From NCBI GenBank assembly GCA_964642165.1, contig CAZXOC010000278.1, positions 1 to 9,871 on the forward strand: a stretch of DNA of 9,871 bases, given 5' to 3'. Below, one piece after another: positions 6,713-9,871 of the stretch (position 1 is the stretch's first letter; the number at the start of each line of letters is the position of its first letter). The notes below the pieces were generated by a model that saw only the letters and a list, made by a program, of their open reading frames with translations, searched no databases and was not told where the DNA came from. This stretch comes from CAYRVX01 sp964642165 (lineage in GTDB: Bacteria > Planctomycetota > Phycisphaerae > SM23-33). The position numbers and the translations under genes were made by a program.

Positions 6713-7768
6713 ATGAGCAAGAAGGTGCGAGCCGGCATCGTGGGCGTCGGGGGCATCGGCAAGGTCAACGCCCGGGCGCTCGAGAAGAACCCGCGCTGCG
6801 AGATCGTCGCCCTCTGCGACATCCTGCCGGAGCGGATGGACGAGTACGAAACCGAGCTCGGCCGCGAGGTCAGGAAGTACCCCGACTACCGCGACCTGTG
6901 CCGCAGCGCCGAGGTGGACGCCATCTTCGTCGGCACGCCGAACCAGGTGCACGTGCCGCCGGCGCGCGAGGCGGTCCGGCACGACAAGCACGTGCTGTGC
7001 ACCAAGCCGCTGGCCGACGCCGCGGGCCCGGCGACGAAGCTCGTCAAGGAGGCCGAGGCCGCCGGCGTGGTCCACATGATGTCGCTCAGCTGCCGCTTCA
7101 GCCCGGCGTGCCGGTACCTCGCCCGACAGGTGGCCGAGGGCTTCTTCGGCGAGCTGTACTACGGGCGGGCGCGGAGCGTCCGGCGCAGCGGCATCCCGGA
7201 CTGGAACGAGGGCTTCATCGAGGCCGGCGGCGGGGCGTTCCGCGACATGGGCGTCCACGTGCTCGACGCGATCTGGTGGCTGCTGGGCATGCCCCGGCCC
7301 CGGACGGCCACGGGCGTCGCGGGGGCGCGGTTCGGGACCAGGGCGCGGGGCTACTGGGACTTCAAGGTCCCCCCGAGGAGCTACTGGCGGCGCTACGCCT
7401 CCGACGACTACGCGGGGGGCTTTCTCCGCTTCGAGGGCGACATCGGCGTGCAGGTCGAGAGCTTCTGGGCCTCCCACATGCCCGAGGACTTCCAGGTGGA
7501 GTTGTTCGGCACCGACGGCGGCGGGACCCTCCGCCCGGTCAGGCTCTACCGCACCCACGACGGGGCGCCGCAGGACATCGAGGTGAGCATGCCCGAGGCC
7601 ATGACGCCGGCCTGGCAGGCCATTGCCGACCACTTCATCGAGTGCATCCTCGACGGCGCGGAGTGCATCGCCCCGCTTCGCCACGGGCTGATGGTGCAGT
7701 ACATGATGGAGGCGGTGCTGAAGAGCGGCAGGCTCGGCCGCGAGGTCAGGGTGCCCGAGATCAAGTGA
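6713..7768 (+). CDS. Gfo/Idh/MocA-family NAD(P)-dependent oxidoreductase
   Basis: 351 residues. The N-terminal Rossmann fold opens with AGIVGVGGIGKVNA (7-20), an acidic Asp36 ends strand 2, and FVGTPNQVH lies at 72-80. The family's EKP motif appears as TKP (97-99), keeping the key Lys98. The C-terminal alpha/beta domain has GGGAFRDMGVHVLD (172-185), with Asp178 and His182 at the usual catalytic site. Members oxidise or reduce sugars, inositols and related alcohols, often giving 2- or 3-keto products. The substrate here is unknown. No signal peptide or Tat motif is visible, so the protein is cytosolic, unlike the exported members common in Planctomycetota. AAGGG lies 8 bases before the ATG, and a TTGACA-type promoter stands upstream. 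The isomerase-like gene follows after 38 bases. Confidence 0.93.
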   Translation: MSKKVRAGIVGVGGIGKVNARALEKNPRCEIVALCDILPERMDEYETELGREVRKYPDYRDLCRSAEVDAIFVGTPNQVHVPPAREAVRHDKHVLCTKPLADAAGPATKLVKEAEAAGVVHMMSLSCRFSPACRYLARQVAEGFFGELYYGRARSVRRSGIPDWNEGFIEAGGGAFRDMGVHVLDAIWWLLGMPRPRTATGVAGARFGTRARGYWDFKVPPRSYWRRYASDDYAGGFLRFEGDIGVQVESFWASHMPEDFQVELFGTDGGGTLRPVRLYRTHDGAPQDIEVSMPEAMTPAWQAIADHFIECILDGAECIAPLRHGLMVQYMMEAVLKSGRLGREVRVPEIK

Positions 7769-7796
7769 CGCGCCGCTGTCGGCGCCGTCGCAGTAC

Positions 7797-7800
7797 GGAG
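7797..7800 (+). promoter_or_regulatory. Ribosome binding site of the isomerase-like gene
   Basis: GGAG lies 6 bases before the ATG at 7807. It fixes the start of a gene whose reading frame stays open for about 1.9 kb further upstream because the DNA is GC-rich. Confidence 0.65.
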
Positions 7801-7806
7801 ACAGAC

Positions 7807-8610
7807 ATGCGGACGAAACTGGGTTTCATCGGCGACAACGACCTGGCCGGCGTGGAGGCGGACGCGACGTTCGCCGCCGAGCACGGCTTCGAGGGGCTCG
7901 AGTACAACTTCTGGGCGAACTTCAGGGACCTGGCGGCCGAGACCGTCGGCAAGATGCGCGACGTCCTCGACCGGCACGGCCAGCGCTGCTCCATGCTCGG
8001 GCTGTGGGGCTGGAACCACCTCGCGCCGGACGCCGCCGAGCGGGCCGAGGCCCACGAGATGCTCACCCGCGCGATCGCCTTCGGCACGGCGCTCGGCGCG
8101 GAGATCCTCACCACCGGCGGCGGGCTGATCCCCGATGCCCCGCTGGAGCAGCAGGTCGAGGAGTTCGCGAAGGTCTTCCCGCCGTTCCTGGAGCGGATCG
8201 CCTCGGCCGGGATGAAGCCCGCCATGTACGCCGTGCACGGCAACAGCTTCTTCGACGGCATCGAGGCGTACGAGCGCGTGTGGGACAGGGGCTTCGAGGT
8301 GGGCATCAAGTACGACCCGGCCAACTGGATGCACCACGGCGACGACTACCTCGCCGTCGCCCGCCGCTGCGGGGACCGGATCGCGCACGTGCACATCAAG
8401 GAGCACGTGTACCACGGCGGCGAGTGCGCGTCGCAGCCGCCCGCGGGCTTCGGCGACATCGAGTGGGGCAAGGTCTTCGCCTTCCTCTACGAGCACGGCT
8501 ACGACGGCCCGCTGTCGATCGAGCCGCACGGGCCCGTCTGGAGCCGCGGCGAGATGCGCCGAAAGATGCTCCTGCTGACGCAGCGGTACATCTCGCCGTT
8601 CCTCATCTGA
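7807..8610 (+). CDS. Sugar phosphate isomerase/epimerase-like TIM-barrel protein (AP_endonuc_2 fold)
   Basis: 267 residues, the usual length for xylose-isomerase-like TIM barrels. The strands can be followed from KLGFIGDND (4-12) through GLEYNF, SMLGLWGW and GAEILTTGGG to the C-terminal metal side: KYDPANWMHH (168-177), IAHVHIKEH (192-200) and LSIEPHGP (236-243). Candidate metal or catalytic residues are Asp170, His196 and Glu239. The Glu that normally ends barrel strand 5 (LxxExH) seems to be Ala142 in MYAVHGN, so the metal site is incomplete or altered. The family isomerises or epimerises keto sugars and inososes, and some members act on 3-keto-glucosides. Pairing with a Gfo/Idh/MocA enzyme is a recurrent arrangement and suggests sequential steps on one substrate. 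No signal peptide is seen. The exact reaction is unknown. Confidence 0.9.
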   Translation: MRTKLGFIGDNDLAGVEADATFAAEHGFEGLEYNFWANFRDLAAETVGKMRDVLDRHGQRCSMLGLWGWNHLAPDAAERAEAHEMLTRAIAFGTALGAEILTTGGGLIPDAPLEQQVEEFAKVFPPFLERIASAGMKPAMYAVHGNSFFDGIEAYERVWDRGFEVGIKYDPANWMHHGDDYLAVARRCGDRIAHVHIKEHVYHGGECASQPPAGFGDIEWGKVFAFLYEHGYDGPLSIEPHGPVWSRGEMRRKMLLLTQRYISPFLI

Positions 8611-8646
8611 GGCGGCCGGACGACGCGCCTCGCGAACCTCGTCGAA

Positions 8647-8670
8647 GCCCGCGGGCGGCGTCCCGCGGGC
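8647..8670 (+). terminator. Perfect 9-bp GC hairpin between the isomerase-like and MFS genes
   Basis: GCCCGCGGG (8647-8655) and CCCGCGGGC (8662-8670) are perfectly complementary around a 6-base loop. The hairpin sits 37 bases after the isomerase-like stop codon. The following bases (CCTTC) are only weakly T-rich, so full termination is doubtful. Partial termination or 3'-end protection of the upstream message is possible. The next start codon is 22 bases further on. Confidence 0.45.
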
Positions 8671-8675
8671 CCTTC

Positions 8676-8696
8676 ATGAACGTACCGAACCCATGA
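8676..8696 (+). other. Six-codon mini-ORF whose stop overlaps the MFS start codon
   Basis: ATG at 8676 opens a reading frame encoding MNVPNP. Its TGA overlaps the MFS start codon in the sequence ATGA (8693-8696). Neither start has a clear Shine-Dalgarno site. The overlap would allow translational coupling, but so short a frame may be chance. Confidence 0.2.
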
Positions 8697-9871
8697 CCTC
8701 CGACCCGCAGACCGCCGCCGAGATCCCCCTGGAAGCACACGCCGTCTCGGCGAGGCGCCGGCGCGGGCTGTTCTTCATCGGCGCCGCCGTCGCGGGGGTG
8801 GGCTTCACCATGGCCCTCCAGATGGGCATCGACGCCAACTTCGCCGGCGACGTGATGAAGATCTCCGGCGCCCAGCGGGGCGTCCTGGAAGCCAGTCGCG
8901 AGAGCTGCGGCATCCTGGCCCTGGGCGTGCTCGCGCTGCTGGCGGGCCTCGCCGAGCCGCTCGTCGGCTCGGGCATGCTGGTCCTGCTGGCCGTGGGCCT
9001 GGGCGCGTACTTCTGGGTGCCGAACTACCGCTGGCTGATCGTCGCCAGCCTCGTCTGGAGCCAGGGCCTGCACGTCTGGATGCCCCTGCCGAACTCGATG
9101 ACGCTGGCCGTGGCCGAGCCGGGCCGCGCCGGCTACCGACTGGGGCAGGTCCGCGCCGCCGGGCTCGCCGGGGCGGGCGCGGGGCTGCTGGCCGGGCTGG
9201 GGCTCAATGCCCTGGGCGTGCAGATCCGCCCGCTGTACCTGGTGGCGGGCGCGGCGGCGATCCTGTCCGCCGCGGCGTGCTTCGGCATCCCGCGAGCGAT
9301 CCGCACCCCCGGGCCCCGGTTCGTCTTCCGGCGCCGCTACGGGCTCTACTACCTGCTGAGCTTCCTCGAAGGCTGGCGCAAGCAGATCTTCGTCGCCTTC
9401 GCCGGCTTCCTGCTGGTCAAGCACTACGGCACGCCGCTGCGCGTCATGCTCGTCCTGGCGCTCGCCCACCACGCCATCGGCTGGGTCGCCTCCCCGCTGG
9501 TGGGGCGGCTGATCGACCGCGTCGGCGAGCGCCCCGTGCTCGTCTTCTACTTCGGCGGGCTGACGTGCTTCTTCGTCGGCTACGCCTGGGTCCGCAACGT
9601 CTACGGGCTCTACGCCCTCTACGTGGTCGACAGCTCGTTCTTCGTCTTCGCCATCGCCCTGACGACCTACGTCAACCGCATCGCCCCCTCCGCTGAGCAC
9701 ACGCGCACGCTCAGCATGGGCGTCGCCTTCAACCACGTCGCCGCCGTCCTGATGCCCCTCGTCGGCGCGGTCCTGTGGAAGTACGCCGGCTACCAGTGGG
9801 TCTTCCTCATGGGCGCCGCCGCCGCGGCCGGAAGCATCCTCGCCGCCCTCCGCCTGCCGAAGCGCACGAAG
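8693..9871 (+). CDS. Major facilitator superfamily transporter (3' partial)
   Basis: 393 residues are visible. The frame is open to the window end, and the length plus the basic end (LPKRTK) suggests that only a few residues are missing. A hydrophilic N-terminal tail with RRRR (21-24) precedes about 12 hydrophobic segments, starting at LFFIGAAVAGVGF (26-38). The MFS motif A between helices appears in the second half as GRLIDRVGERPVL (271-283). A long basic and aromatic loop (201-217) separates the two halves. The start at 8693 is chosen because the next Met (residue 40) would remove the first membrane helix; there is no clear ribosome binding site. The substrate is unknown. Its place downstream of sugar enzymes suggests uptake of a sugar or sugar acid, which is inference. 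A GC hairpin separates it from the isomerase-like gene by 23 bases. Confidence 0.88.
   Translation, partial: MTSDPQTAAEIPLEAHAVSARRRRGLFFIGAAVAGVGFTMALQMGIDANFAGDVMKISGAQRGVLEASRESCGILALGVLALLAGLAEPLVGSGMLVLLAVGLGAYFWVPNYRWLIVASLVWSQGLHVWMPLPNSMTLAVAEPGRAGYRLGQVRAAGLAGAGAGLLAGLGLNALGVQIRPLYLVAGAAAILSAAACFGIPRAIRTPGPRFVFRRRYGLYYLLSFLEGWRKQIFVAFAGFLLVKHYGTPLRVMLVLALAHHAIGWVASPLVGRLIDRVGERPVLVFYFGGLTCFFVGYAWVRNVYGLYALYVVDSSFFVFAIALTTYVNRIAPSAEHTRTLSMGVAFNHVAAVLMPLVGAVLWKYAGYQWVFLMGAAAAAGSILAALRLPKRTK

Noticed and set aside
5887..7806. Long in-frame open stretch upstream of the isomerase-like gene on the plus strand
   Set aside because: It crosses the methyltransferase and oxidoreductase genes with low-complexity Arg/Pro/Ala composition. 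The GGAG site and the family length place the start at 7807.
8603..9736. Open frame of 377 codons on the minus strand opposite the MFS gene
   Set aside because: The product is Asp/Glu/Gln/Ala-rich without a domain, while the plus strand encodes a clear 12-helix transporter.

Overview
This is a GC-rich window (roughly 70% G+C by eye) with short intergenic gaps and no rRNA, tRNA, CRISPR array or insertion sequence that I can see. The gene types are a secreted SMP-30 plus DUF1080 fusion, a Gfo/Idh/MocA oxidoreductase paired with a TIM-barrel sugar isomerase, and an enolase-superfamily sugar-acid dehydratase. This mix is typical of carbohydrate-degrading Planctomycetota or related PVC bacteria, probably an uncultured lineage. 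The oxygen-sensitive glycyl radical enzyme suggests an anaerobe or facultative anaerobe. The taxonomic call is inference.

Layout. At positions 1-2142 (+) is the 3' part of a glycyl radical enzyme of the pyruvate formate-lyase family; its N-terminus lies before the window. It converges on a minus-strand cluster, with a hairpin in the 66-base gap between them. The minus cluster, read right to left, is a class I SAM methyltransferase (6549-5935), an SDR oxidoreductase (5823-5014), a ManD-like dehydratase (4988-3783) and an exported SMP-30/DUF1080 two-domain protein (3771-2209). The last three are tightly spaced (25 and 11 bases) and look like one operon. A 163-base divergent region (6550-6712) carries a good sigma70-like promoter for the plus-strand genes. 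These are a Gfo/Idh/MocA oxidoreductase (6713-7768), a sugar phosphate isomerase/epimerase-like TIM barrel (7807-8610) and an MFS transporter (8693 to the window end, C-terminus cut off).

How the genes may work together (inference). The SDR, lactonase-like and dehydratase activities of the minus operon match the first steps of a non-phosphorylating oxidative sugar pathway: sugar to lactone, to aldonate, to 2-keto-3-deoxy acid. The DUF1080 domain, the Gfo/Idh/MocA protein and the isomerase-like protein fit 3-keto-glycoside chemistry or other sugar oxidation and isomerisation. The MFS protein may import a sugar or sugar acid. No aldolase, kinase, regulator or glycyl-radical activating enzyme lies in the window. 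The substrates, including that of the glycyl radical enzyme with its Gly-Cys-Asn-Glu active-site loop, remain unknown.
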